64,000 bases of DNA from Nephrocerus scutellatus (taxonomy: Eukaryota > Arthropoda > Insecta > Diptera > Pipunculidae), in NCBI GenBank assembly GCA_947095585.1, contig OX352761.1:18553277-18617276 (forward strand), read 5' to 3'. This document shows, piece by piece, positions 11,363 through 22,400 of the stretch (its first letter is position 1; every line of letters begins with the position of its first letter). A model generated the notes under the pieces. The model was not told the DNA's origin, searched no databases, and saw only the letters and a program-made list of their open reading frames with translations. A program made the translations under genes and the position numbers.

Positions 11363-13640
11363 TTGCTGGGACTGACGAGGATTGATGCGTCAACATGTTT
11401 CTTCATATCAGATAAGTAATATGAAATGGTGCAAAATAATTTTAATAACCTCCTAAAGACCATTCTTAAAAACCTGTAAGGAATTCTTTCAAGGTAGTCC
11501 CCCTTGACCACCACCTTGTGGTTGGCAGTATGCGATTGAAGCTCGCGGTCCACTCATCCACACGAAGTCAAACAACGAGAAAGCCAGCTGTAGCAGCACT
11601 GAAAGACCAAGATGTCAAACTGCAATATGTATCCCGCATACATACAGTCACTCTCTGAGATACAGCCCCAAGCCCTAGAGTCTAAATGGGAGAAAACAGT
11701 AACTGCGTATACGGAAGCAGCCTCAACCATTTTAGGTTATACCGACAAAACTAGAAAATAATGGATATTAGCACATGGAACATCATTCGTGAACGCCAAT
11801 CCATCAAAGTAGAATTAAATGCGGCCTCGGGTGCCGTGCGAAGCGTATTAGCGCGGATGTATAGGGATCAGGACCGGCAAGTTGGCCGTTAAGCTAAGAA
11901 TGACATAAGAGCATGGCTATGGCGACATCGCAACACAAGCACAGCAATCCCCTGTTAGTAGACAATACGACACAGTCTACGAACTCGCTCGTAAGCTCGT
12001 CTACAAGAAACACCACATCAACTACCCTGTTAAGGCAATAGACGGCTCTTTGATCCTTATGGAGGAACAGCAATTAACCCGCTGGACAGAACATTTTAAG
12101 AATGTTTTGAATTGTACTTCGCCAGGCACGTCCATCAACCCTACTCAACATCAGCGTTGCTACTCTTCGTTGGATGAGATAAGGACAACAATTCGTTCAC
12201 TGCAATCAGGTTAAGGAGCAGGCAATGAAAACATCTACGCAGAACTCCTCCAAGCCGACGTCGAGCTAACTACGCGAGCATCGCATGCGATATATCAAGA
12301 TATCTGGGAATCTGAATCCATTCCATCGTCGTTAAAAGAGGGCTAAATAGTCAAACTCCCCAAGAAAGGTGATTTGAGCAATTGTGATCTCCTCTATAAT
12401 AGCTAGGCGCTTACGGAATGCGTAAGAGCCAATTTTGAGAAATGAACAAGCAGGATTTCGCCCAAACCGTTCTTGTACTGATCAAATTAACACCCTTCGT
12501 ATAATCATTGAACAGTCAGTTGAGTATCGCTCTGCTCTGTATACGGTTTTTGAAGATTTTAAACGCGCTTTTGATAGAGTGGACCGAAATATGATGTGGC
12601 AGATTTGGCCTAGCTATGGTGTTCCGGAAAAACTTATCACCATCATCAAGGAGCTGTACCGCGACTCAATATGCCACGTCATTCATAAAAGTCATCTTGG
12701 CTCACCTTTCAGCATCAAGTCGGAAGTCAAGCATGGTTGCACCCTCTCAGCATTGCTTTTCTCAATTGTCATCGACTGGGTGATGAAAATAGTGACCCGT
12801 ACTCCATTGAGTTTGCCACCGCTTAGAGGACCTGGACTATGCCGATGATATCTGTCTACTATCACAACCGCTAGGTGACTGGGAACGAAAATTAAACTCA
12901 CTAGAACTCCACGCTAACAAAGTGGGTTTAAAAATTAATGTCGCAAAAAAAAAACTAATTCGCGTGAACGCTAGTGGAACATGTGATCTCTCGATTGACG
13001 GACGTCAGATATAGGAAGTCGATAAGTTTTGTTATTTGGGCAGCTGGATGTCAAAAAATGGTGGTGCTGACTCGGATTTGTGCTCTCGTGTAAACAAGGC
13101 GCGACACTTCTATAGTATGCTAAATAATATCCGGAACTCCTAGCATCAATCTCCCGGAATCTGGAGCTAACGATCTTCAGATCTAACGTTCTCTCAGTAC
13201 TCTTGTATGGTACTACTGCGAAACGTGGAAAGTCACAGAGTCAATTGCGACGCACCTCCAAGTCTTCATCAACAAGTTCTTAAGGAGGATATTGAGAATA
13301 AGATGGCCGGACATTATCACCAATCAAGACTTGCGGAGAGTAACACAGCAGGAAGCAATCGCGATCACCATCAGAGGACGAAAATGGAGCTGGATTGGCC
13401 ACACTTTAAGAAAGCCAATGGACGATATTACGAAACTAGCGCTCGACTGTAATCCATAAGGTAGCCGCCGAGTTGGCCGTCCTAGCAAGACATGGAAAAG
13501 GACAATAGAAGAGGAAGCAAGACGCCAGGGGACAGAGTGGTGTCTGTTGAAACCGTAGGCGATAAATCGAGTTCGTTGGCGGGCGTTTGTAGAAGCCCTA
13601 TGCTCACCCGCAGAGTAAAGGAAAGAAAAAAGAAGTCCCC
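11363..13640 (+). mobile_element. LINE D relic (RTE-like), plus strand
   Basis: From about 11497 the plus strand encodes the end of an endonuclease domain (DHHLVV..VRLKLAVHSSTRSQ). It then gives a heavily mutated RT: LTRWTEHFKNVLN at about 12075, EQAGFRPNRSCTDQINTLRI at 12440, DFKRAFDRVDRNMMWQ (motif A), KSEVKHGCTLSALLFS (decayed motif B), LDYADDICLL at about 12835 (motif C, reached by a frameshift), then ESFCYLGSW-like and RRGRKWSWIGHTLRKP-like C-terminal pieces near 13375, ending at about 13615. The open frame 12435-12848 covers the palm. A close relative is at 60570-61698. The first ~130 bp (11363-11497) I could not assign. Confidence 0.85.
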
Positions 13641-13975
13641 TTAAGGTCCTCGCAAGACCGGCTCAAGACCTACTCTCCATACTTTCCAAATTTTTATAGA
13701 AATTGTTACCACGGGATATAGTCATGTGTGCAATGTTTGAATAAAATCCCATATTTTATTTTGTAAAATATTTGTATGGGAACCCCTTGACCCCGAGGCC
13801 CGAGAAGCGCCAAATTTTAATAGAAAGAATTGTCATCAGAAATACACATGTGTGCAATGTTTGAATAACATCGGTCTATAGGAAGTGGGTACAAAAATGA
13901 ACACAAAATCTGACCAGCCAGTACGTCAGCCACGGGTATGCGAAGTTAATATAGAGAATTTAAAAATTGAATAGA
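13641..13975 (+). repeat. H element, right part, cut by LINE D
   Basis: Two H units (ATGTGTGCAATGTTTGAATA occurs in both) are followed by GGAAGTGGGTACAAAAATGA, a GACCAGCCAG box and the right end CACGGGTATGCGAAGTTAAT, then ATAGAGAATTTAAAAATTG. This is the continuation of the left end at 11290-11362. Confidence 0.7.
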
Positions 13976-15284
13976 AATAGCATGGAAGGAAAAAAAATCT
14001 CTTTGCCAACGAAGGGTAGGTTCATCGATTTCGTATTCTTTTTTTTGAAAAATGTCTATTGGCGCCGTGCTCATTAAATATTAAAGGATAATTCATACAA
14101 AGTGGCTCTGTTGATGGTCTCCACGCAGTGGTACCTATGGCATAATTATTTCTTAATCTCTTACTACGCTTAGCCTCTTTGGAATGGACAATAATTTGGA
14201 GAAAAAACTGTTTGTGATCTCAAATAAATGTATCCCACCTGCTTACCCCGATCATAACGATACTGGACCATAATGTACTTCAACAATTCAATGGAAAACA
14301 GATGTTTTCAGATGAAAACAAAAAAATGGTTCATCTCTTCTCATGACACTCCATTACATACTCACACTTAGAAGGAAGAATTTTTTTTTGTTGCTATAAA
14401 CAACAGCGTAGAACTCTCACAAACTCTTGAAAAACAATGATCGAGAAAGTGATCGTCACACATCAGGCTGAAATTCTTTTGCTTGGACTCTTAGAAGGAT
14501 ACTAATGGCTGACTGATTGTTTTCTACTTTTTAATGGAACCAGCATGAGTTGAGCTAATTTATTGTAATTGCCAGTTTCCATAGGTATCTGTGCTGTAGA
14601 CTGTAGAGTATCATCACTACACGCACATTTATGGCTCTGCCACACCTTGAGAAATGGAAGCCACGCGGTGCTGGTAATTGATTTTGTTTTTTTGCTTTTA
14701 GTGCATCAATCGGGGATAATTAAGTTGCTGTAAATATTTTCAGAAATGTACTAAGAGATATGGTTTTGTTGGTATAAAGCTATGCAATGTTTTATGGTTT
14801 AATTATTATCCCCGATTCTGGTTTTTTCAATCTTCATCTATTAGAACAATATGGTCCAAGACTCCGATGTAAGAAATTCTTTAAAGCCGCCTTGAATATG
14901 CAGTCATAATTGAATTATATTGAATTATCGTCATAATCGCGAAAGTCACTTTCATCCAATTCGATGGGAAATTTGAAAAGAACTTTGAAGAGAGGTAGAG
15001 AGTTAAACGTGAAACTTTTTCGAGGCTTAGACCGAGTTGGTACAAAAAACTTAAGACTTCGCAAATGAGGTTACAACAAAAAATAGAAGATTCAACATTG
15101 GCCCTGCAATTGAAGTTTGTGATGACCGAAATTGTTTTGGCAATCTTGTCTTGGTCTCGCAGTAAATGCAAGAACGACGACGAATCGATAAATTTGGATC
15201 TTCGACCACACTTTTATTTTCAAGTACAACTCGTGGGAAGGCTTGCTAAGATGGACGATAAAAATAATAATAAAAAAACAACCA
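13976..15284. other. Unassigned sequence
   Basis: AT-rich, with no coding frame or element that I recognise. The overlapping frames at 14881-15334 on both strands are low-complexity and give no motif. Confidence 0.4.
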
Positions 15285-15755
15285 ATAAAAATTAAAATTT
15301 TTCTTGTAAATTCTCTAATCGGGGATACACACACACACTGCGTGCTCGTTTTGTGGCAAAATCATCCACCAAATGCCGCAGCGGCAGCGAACAGCGCTGC
15401 TCACAAAGCACAGAGCTCAGACTTTGCCGTGATCTGATGCGATATAGCGATATTTAAAAATTGTATATTGGGGTCTCCAAGGGCCAATCGCTCCAAATTT
15501 TTACAAAAAGTGTTTTCCATCGAAGACACACATGTGTACAAAATTTAAAGTAAATCGGGTAAATTTTGTAAAATATTTGTATGGGAGCCCCCCGACCCCG
15601 CGGCCCGAGGGGCCTTAAATTTTAATAGAAACTGTTGTCATGGGAGATATACATGTGTGCAAAATTTCAATTAAATCGGGCTGTAGGAAGTGGGTTAAAA
15701 ATTGATCACAAGCCACGGGCAAGTGAAGTTAATATAGAGAATTTAAAAATGACGG
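15285..15755 (+). repeat. H element copy
   Basis: The left end reads TAAAATTTTTCTTGTAAATT and CTCTAATCGGGGATACACAC. The AGCGCTGCTCACAAAGCACA segment (shared with the copy at 1312) follows, then two 120-bp units (CCATCGAAGACACACATGTG at about 15520, then AGATATACATGTGTGC at about 15643), GGAAGTGGGTTAAAAATTGA and the right end CACGGGCAAGTGAAGTTAAT, then ATAGAGAATTTAAAAATG. Confidence 0.75.
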
Positions 15756-15844
15756 AGTCGTCTATAAGTTGCACGAATCGACGACTGATTTTGAAAGTAA
15801 ATTTTGATAATTTGGTAGCGTTGTTCAAGCGTTAGTCTACTCAT

Positions 15845-16078
15845 AATGATTTGCCAGAGAATCATCATGTTTGGCTCTACAACCGGACCCCGGGTCCTGG
15901 CACCCCTCAAAACTGTCCACAGGATTTCGAGCCGATGTCAACCAGTTTGGCACATCTATGACCTCTGGACGTCCTCGTCTACGCTATCATTCCAGCATAG
16001 ACTTTACCCACATTACTTGCAAAGGTCTTTCCACTTCACTCATGTGAACTAGGTGTCCTGACAATCGGAACCTACTAA
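15845..16078 (-). mobile_element. LINE B 3' end fragment, minus strand
   Basis: The reverse complement matches the C-terminal end of LINE B seen at 32100-32290 (region around GACGTCCTCGTCTACGCTAT and the GATTTCGAGCCGATGTCAAC stretch). It is followed directly by a LINE B fragment in the opposite orientation, giving a small inverted pair. Confidence 0.65.
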
Positions 16079-16430
16079 GCTTCCTGGATTCGAAGAGTCT
16101 TGACAGACTACGAGCGTTACCGCGATGTCGACACAATGAAGAGAATTAAGCTCGGTAGGCTCCGGTTGGCAGGACACCTAGCCACCAGCACCAGGACGCC
16201 TAGATGATCCTGCTTGGAAAGCCTTTTGCGGTAGGATTTATGGAACACGACAGCCAAGCCGGCCGGCCAAGCCTATGCTGAAATGATGCCGTATACCAGG
16301 GCGCCCGGTGTTTAGGTATGCCAAACTGGATAACATCGGCTCGAAACCGGGACCGGTGGAGAGATTTTTTTTGCAGGAGTTGCGCCAGAGTATTATGGCA
16401 TCTTTTCAATATTAATGGCGGAATTCCGTC
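16079..16430 (+). mobile_element. LINE B 3' end fragment, plus strand
   Basis: Plus-strand pieces correspond to LINE B residues around YERYRDVDIVKRIKLGRLRL and AGHLA, and to the terminal stretch with TCGAAACCGGGACCGGTGGA. The left breakpoint of the S28 tandem duplication (16335) falls inside this fragment. Confidence 0.65.
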
Positions 16431-17022
16431 GGGTCCGGTTGTTTGTCAACCACATGATGTTATGACGTGTAGAATGATTTAACATTTAGAATAAAAGCAA
16501 CATCTAAAAAGGAGATGCGTGCTCTGTAAATTCCCTATTCAGAAGAAATGTAAATTTTTGTAAATAGCTAGCTATTTGCATAAACATGCATCGACTGATC
16601 ATCCGATCAGTTCTCACCCAACAGATCTTCCTGACGACAATGGACAGTACCTTATGTTTTCCACAGTTAAGAAGCTTCCTGAAATTGTACAGATTGATTG
16701 AACAAAACACACCGAAGACACAACCACAGCTGAAGTATTCAATTATTATATTTCATAATGACGTTAACAGGGGTATGTGAGAAAAATGTGACGGGTATGT
16801 GGAAGAGCGACTCTACCAAAAAATCGAGAGTATTAAAAAAACATTTTCCACTCCCGAAAGAGTTTGAATGCCACTCTGTTTAGTTTTAGAGTTTTTACTT
16901 TTGCTCTTCTTGACCCGAAATTGATATAACGTAGTTGCTAGGTGCTCCTATATGATCATAATGAAGTAAAACACGTGGATATAAACATTTTATGATTTCC
17001 GCTTTAATTATGCTTTTAACAA

Positions 17023-17028
17023 TTTATT
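17023..17028 (-). terminator. Polyadenylation signal of S28 gene A
   Basis: AATAAA on the minus strand, about 40 bp beyond the stop codon of gene A. Gene B has the same signal at 22355-22360. Confidence 0.6.
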
Positions 17029-17068
17029 CAGATAACAATTTAGTTGATGTGATTTTTATGTCAATTTT

Positions 17069-18772
17069 TTACTCTGTTACCCATATTTGAACCCATCCAG
17101 CGATTTTCTCCTTAGAAGCCCTCATTGCCCGCGAATCCTCGGAGGAAATTGAATTGAAATCCGAGCAATGCGATACACCTGTTGATTGGTTATGCTCGTA
17201 ATGAAAATTGTTGTTCTTTTGCACAATTGCACACAAGCGATACTTACCCGGAATAATTGTAACACCAGCCTGATAACCCATCGGTCTCCATGGATCAAAT
17301 TCCCCTTGAGTCATGTAGATATTATCCACATTGGGATTCATTCCTCCAAAGAGTTCGTTAGTCTCCTCCATTTTGTGTTCAATGTAGAATTGTGTGTACT
17401 CTCTTCCAAAGAGGTAAGCGCATACGTGAATATAAAATGGAAGGGGAAAGTTTTCGCCAAAGGGTTGGTTAAGTGATTCGGAAGTCATGAACCAGCCCAA
17501 TTCGCTGCATAGTTGATAAAACCATCTGCGATCACCGGAAGTATCGGCGTTGTCTAACATATCGTCAAAATTACCTTTGAAAGATGCACTAGACACAACG
17601 GGAAATTCATGCGAAATGAATTTGGCCAAGCCTTCATGTGCATAGTTTCCTTGCATAACTAGCTCGCACACAAAAGGAAGATAGTTTTGCTTGCTGAAAA
17701 AATAAGACATCCAGTCGTAGTCATTGTCGAAATAGAAGTTTAAATAGAACTTACGTTTGAAACTGAGCATAATCTTCAAATATTGTAAAAATTGAATAGA
17801 AGAAAGTCTTCACATCCAGATCGTTCGTTTCATCGAAATCACCAGAAATCTTAAATAAGGCTTTTACCCGAGCCGATTGGCCATTGGCAAACATGTACTG
17901 TAGTTCAGCGATTCCAGTCTTAATACGGTTGTAGCATTCATGGCTGCCTAACGCACGAATATCATAACCAACGGCTTCAGTGCTTTCTACTCAAAATTAA
18001 ATATAAAATAAGATGGATCCTGATTTAAAAAAGTTTAAGAGCACTCCTACCGGGAATACCCAATTTGGCCAAAACGGAAGCACTTGATGCCCAACCACCA
18101 TTGACTAGATGCGGGTACAAATGTTTGAACCAAACCACCAACGATCCAGCGTATGATCCACCGGCCATGATGACTTTAGAGTTTGCCAACCCAGGAATAT
18201 CTGCTTTTATCGTGCTAAGGAAATGAGCCACATCTTCAAGGGCTTGCTTTGCGCTTAAATATTTCATACTGGCCGTGTCCAGATTCCTATAAATTGGAAA
18301 AGGATAAGACTTACACTTCACATCAATTTAGAAGCACTTAACACTCACGCAGTTGGCCTGCTCTTTCCGTAGTACCGATGCTCAGTGTGAAATAAGTAAC
18401 CGTTGTGCTCTTTGGCCATGTCACGAAAATGACCACATAATAGAGGATCCTCCTTAATTTCGCCTTCACCGCCAAGAAGAATGAAAATTGGACCGCCTTC
18501 TTTGAAATATCGGTCGTTGGATAAAAATCGCTAAAGAGGTAAAATATATGATTGCCGTATACTTTCCCATAAATTGTACCTTAACTTACCATTCGCCACG
18601 TCCTCGTTTCGGAATCATCGAAGTGATCCAATTCCTGCGTTATCCATCGTTCAGTAATTCGCGAACGGACCTTTTTCGGACATTTCACTAATAATCTACG
18701 AGTAGAATTACCGAATGCTCGAGCAGCACTTATAAAGAGCACAGCAAATACCAACAGAGTTGTCCACTGCAT
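17069..18772 (-). CDS. S28 serine carboxypeptidase-like gene A (PRCP/PRSS16/K12H4.7-like), six exons
   Basis: Secreted or lysosomal alpha/beta-hydrolase peptidase; family S28 members cleave Pro-X bonds (PRCP, DPP7) or act as PRSS16-type proteases. The exact substrate here is unknown. Exons on the minus strand: 18590-18772, 18349-18530, 18051-18286, 17755-17986, 17248-17693, 17069-17178. All five introns have GT donors and AG acceptors, and the phases close to a 462-residue frame, normal for the family. Residues 1-20 are a signal peptide (MQWTTLLVFAVL..ARA). GGPIFILLGGEGE and HRYYGKSRPT are the family N-terminal motifs. The nucleophile is Ser166 in GGSYAGS, with Asp411 in GEFDPW and His430 in SHCSD. 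Exon 4 has two possible acceptors 3 bp apart; the inner one matches gene C. No lesion seen. About 93% identical to gene B. Confidence 0.95.
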
Positions 18773-18776
18773 TTTA

Positions 18777-18919
18777 GAATGATTGAAAGTTAACGACTTC
18801 TTCCATATTTATAGGAACTTTTGTAATGAAACATTCGATAAGAAATACATAGCTGTTTATTACACCTTAAACTTATTAGCAAATAGTTTTGATAACGATC
18901 GCATAAGTGCCTCTTATCT
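18777..18919 (-). promoter_or_regulatory. Core promoter and GATA cluster of S28 gene A
   Basis: Reading toward the gene, TATAAATA (18813-18806) lies 33 bp before the A of an arthropod initiator TCATTC (18782-18777). This puts the start near 18780 and leaves a leader of only about 8 nt before the ATG. Further upstream are GATA-factor motifs: GATAAG at 18837-18842, GATAAC at 18891-18896 and CTTATCT (AGATAAG on the minus strand) at 18913-18919. The same set occurs at gene B, and equivalents lie upstream of C and D. GATA factors are known to drive digestive-enzyme genes in fly midgut; the role here is inferred. Confidence 0.65.
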
Positions 18920-19079
18920 TAAAAACAATTTTATTGGTTTATACCCAATTTGTTATAATTTGTACAGAACCAAACTCCTATTCTAGTTTATTACCATATT
19001 TCTTATTTACATTTTGTAAAATATCTCAATTACTTGAATGTGGTACGCAATAAAAAGAAAAAAAAAAGGCAGACCAATA

Positions 19080-19400
19080 AAACCTTAAACTTAGTTTTTT
19101 GATAAGAACAGTCTGTATTTACCGCGCATTAGTTTCTCATCACAGCACATTTTAATTTAGATCTTTTAAAGGTAAACTCCCAAACAGCCAAAAAACAAAA
19201 GAGGTCTTTTAATAGAACCCTGTAGTACTCCTGATAGAATATACTTTGGAGTAGAATAAATTTATAATACTTTTGAGCAAAAACTCATTGTTGCTGCCCA
19301 TCAATATATAATTCTGCTCTGATTTGAAAACCAACATTATTTGAAAGTTTTAGAACCAATATTTTATGGGTTACCAAATCCTTAAATGAAAGAAATTGTA
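19080..19400 (-). mobile_element. Ancient RT relic conserved upstream of S28 genes
   Basis: The minus strand near 19205-19260 reads as a decayed LINE RT motif B, clearest in the homologous copy at 40245-40451 (VLSGVPQESIKGPIVF; consensus SGVPQGSILGPLLF). The whole ~330-bp block is shared with 24409-24729 and 40240-40590. It was therefore already present upstream of the ancestral S28 gene before genes A/B and C separated. Confidence 0.55.
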
Positions 19401-19499
19401 ATCGAAAAAGTAAATTCCATTTGAATTTCTCGATGACATTTGAAAAATAAAACATTTTTTTATGGAGAACGCCATATTATTATTATTTTCGTTTCTCCC

Positions 19500-20315
19500 A
19501 ACAAAAAAAGCGAATATATCAGGAGCAACACAAGGAGCAAATATAACGACATTCCTGTGTTCAGCTCTAAATGCTGTGCATTTTGCAGCTAGCTCCACGC
19601 TTCCAGATTGTGCATTGCTTCCGTCTGCTCCTCCGAGTACTTAGCATTCGATAGGGCAGATTTACAGTCGTGCTCGTTCTCGTGCAGTTGCTAGAGTTTT
19701 CAACGATATCAAGACTCACAAATCCGCTAGGCCAGATGCTATTTCGCCATTAGTTCTGAAGAGGCGATTTCCCATGTTGGCATTACCATTGCGTAAGCTT
19801 TTCCATCTATCCTTTTCTTCTAGATTCTTCCCGAGAAGTTGGAAAACAGCCTTGGTGCAGCCCATACCAAAAAAATGCGACCCGTCGCCTCCTTCTTCGT
19901 ACCGACCCATAGCACTAACATCCCTTACTTTCCAAGGTCATGAAAACGCTGATCAATTTTCAGTTCATGAAATTTCTTGAAACTAACAAAATCCTAAGTG
20001 ATCAGCAGTACGGATTTAGTGGGCAATGCTCCACTGGTGATTTGTTGGTACATATATCTCACCAAACGGTTGTTTGCATCAATTTGGTGAAAGCAAAGCT
20101 GTTGCACTCGATATTTGCAAAGCATTTGACAGATTTTGGCATCAGGCTCTTTTGACCAAAATGCGTGCTTATGCAGTCGATGAAAAACTGCTTCATTGGA
20201 TTAGAAGCTATCTCTTGGACCGCTCAATTTAAGTTGCATTGTACGGTTTCAAGTCTGCAATCCATCACATAAATTCTGGCTCAGGGCTCTGTTTTGTCCC
20301 TGACACTCTTTCTCA
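19500..20315 (+). mobile_element. LINE C relic in unit 1 (RT fingers and palm)
   Basis: The plus strand encodes HFAASSTLPDCALLPS, then PLRKLFHLSFSSRFFPRSWK and ALVQPIPKKCDPSPPSSYRP at 19790-19910, then KAVALDICKAFDRFWHQALL-like sequence at 20095-20155 (motif A) and a decayed motif B before 20315, where an H element interrupts it. Stops and frameshifts are frequent. Apparently identical to 24829-25644 in unit 2. Confidence 0.75.
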
Positions 20316-20654
20316 TTTTTAAATTCTCTTTATTAACTTCGCGTGCCCGTGGCTGGTAGACTGGCTGGCTGGCTGACTGGGTCAGAGTTTGTGATCATAT
20401 TTTATATAAATGTTGCACACATGTGACAATAATTTCTGTTCAAATTTGAGAGTGATCGGTTAGCGGGGTCGGGGGGCTCCCATAAAAATATTTTTCCCGG
20501 CATCAGACCATTTCATACTATAATGACTGTGTTCTGTATGTGTTGTGCGCTGTAGGCAGCGATGCTTGCCTTACGATTGGGGTTGTTTTGTTTCTGGGGT
20601 TGCACTGCTTCGTATGTGCTTTTATATTTCAGCACTTATAGTGGAATTCAGTAT
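20315..20654 (-). repeat. H element, minus strand, truncated at the duplication junction
   Basis: The reverse-complemented right end (TAACTTCGCGTGCCCGTGGC then a TGGCTGGCTGGCTGACTGG microsatellite), one repeat unit (TGTTGCACACATGTGACAAT) and part of the interior are present. The left end is missing because unit 2 begins at 20655. The full-length sister copy is at 25645-26010. Confidence 0.75.
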
Positions 20655-21182
20655 CGGCTCGAAATCGGGACCGGTGGAGAGATTTTTTTTGCAGGAGTTG
20701 CGCCAGAGTATTATGGCATCATTTCAGTATTAATGGCGGAATACCGTCGGGTCCGGTTGTTTGTCAACCACTTGATGTTATTACGTGTAGAATGATTTAA
20801 CATTCAGAATAAAAGCAGCATCCAAAAAGGAGAGCTCTGCAAATTCCCTATTCAGAAGAAATGTCAATTTTTGTAAATAGCTACCTAGTTGCATAAACAT
20901 GCATCGACTGATCATCCGATCAGTTCTCACCCAACAGACCAAATGGATTTGTTCGACATTACTGATTATAAGACTCTTCCTGACGACAATGGACAGTTCG
21001 TTATGTCTTCCACAGTTAAGAAGCTTCTTGAAATTGTACAGATTGATTGAACAAAACACTCCGAAGACACAACCACAGCTTAAGTATTCTATTATTATAC
21101 TTCAGAATGACGTTTACAGGGGTATGTTGGAATAAAAGGAAGAACAACTCTACCAAAAATTCGAGAGAGGTTTAAAAAAAAT

Positions 21183-22227
21183 ATAGCTATAGCTGCCCGA
21201 AGAGTGGAGGAACACCTCAGAAATCTTTGGGACTACTACCTGAAGTGGAGACTAAAGATCAACGCCAATAAAACGGAACTCATCTGCTTCCGAGTACCAG
21301 CAACCGAAACAAGGATAAGAAAAATCGCAAGCCGGTGCAGAGCCTTAAAAATCACCCTTCCGGATAACACAACAATAAACACCAAGTTAGAGACTAAGTA
21401 CCTGGGAATCAACTTTACGGAGAGGCTCAAGTTTAACTCTCACATCGATAAAACAATGAAAAAAGCGAACTACGCTCTTCATTTGGTGCACCCGCTACTT
21501 AAAAGACGAAACGGTCTGTCCAACAACACCAGGCTGCTTATCTACAAGCAACTCATCAGGCCAGTGATAACCTATGGCTACCCCATATGGTTCACCGTCT
21601 CACCAACAACGATGAAGAAGATCTCCCTATTTGAAAGGAAGGTACTAAGGATCTGTACAGGACTCTGGAGGGTGACAAACAGCTATAAGTTTGTGTCGAC
21701 TACAAAACTATACGAAGCAGCAGGTCTGCTGCCAATAACTGACCACTTGTTCCGAATGGCGAGGAAATTCGTCGACGCATTGGAAACACATCCAAGTCCT
21801 GAGATGCAAGGACTGCGAATCGAGGAAATCGAGCCAAGTCACCGTTACATACACATAAGAGGATTCACTGATGCTAGATTCGATGACATCTTTAACAATC
21901 CAGACGTCTCCTTCTAGGAGAAGGCGGGCAACCAATATTACAGAGGCTGAAGTTCGCCCTGTTTATACGCCGCTTAATATTTTTCATTCTTATTTTATTT
22001 TAAAATTATTGTTTAAAATTTAATTACCTTAAAAATAAACATGTAGTAGATTAAGTAGTAAAAAATATTGTTTAAAAATAAACAATACCAAAAAAAAGAC
22101 AATGTAAATACGTCGGGCCCCTATTGTTGAGCCGACACATATTAATATTAGTTATAAGTTTAGTTTTAAATCAAAATTGTATATTACTTTAATGTTTAAT
22201 AAAAATATCTTAATCTAATCTAATCTA
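21183..22227 (+). mobile_element. LINE E, Jockey-like, 5' truncated, with open C-terminal frame
   Basis: An open frame from the 5' truncation (about 21183) to the stop at 21915-21917 encodes the RT thumb and C-terminal part of a Jockey-like polymerase. Recognisable stretches are RLKINANKTELICFRVPATE, TKYLGINFTERLKFNSHIDK, LLKRRNGLSNNTRLLIYKQL, RPVITYGYPIWFTVS and LFERKVLRICTGLWR. The catalytic motifs A to C lie upstream of the truncation and are absent. A 300-bp 3' UTR ends in a TAATCTAATCTAATCT tail at 22227. The uninterrupted frame over ~240 codons suggests a fairly recent, dead-on-arrival insertion into unit 2 after the duplication. Confidence 0.85.
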
Positions 22228-22400
22228 GAGTTTTAACTTTTGCTCTTCTTGACCCGAAATTGATATAACGTAGTTGCTAGGTGCTCCTATATGATCAGAA
22301 TGAAGTAAAACACGTGGATATAAACATTTTCTGATATCGGTTTTTATTATGCCTTTTATTCAGATAACACGTTAGTTGATGTGATTTTTATGTCAATTTT

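Larger units (their letters stand above)
16335..20654 (+). repeat. Tandem duplication, unit 1 (carries S28 gene A)
   Basis: Begins CGGCTCGAAACCGGGACCGG inside the LINE B tail and ends GTGGAATTCAGTAT inside an H element. The next base starts unit 2 (CGGCTCGAAATCGGGACCGG), so the two units are directly adjacent, head to tail. Contents in order: LINE B tail, about 450 bp of unassigned DNA (16431-16890), gene A (minus), its promoter, an old RT relic (19080-19400), a LINE C 5' part, and a truncated H. About 4.3 kb. Confidence 0.9.

Noticed and set aside
18783..20155. Matching small frames in both units (67, 75, 60, 64, 68 and 71 codons) as conserved genes
   Set aside because: Conservation is explained by the recent identity tract; the frames lie in promoter DNA and LINE C debris, several antisense to it.
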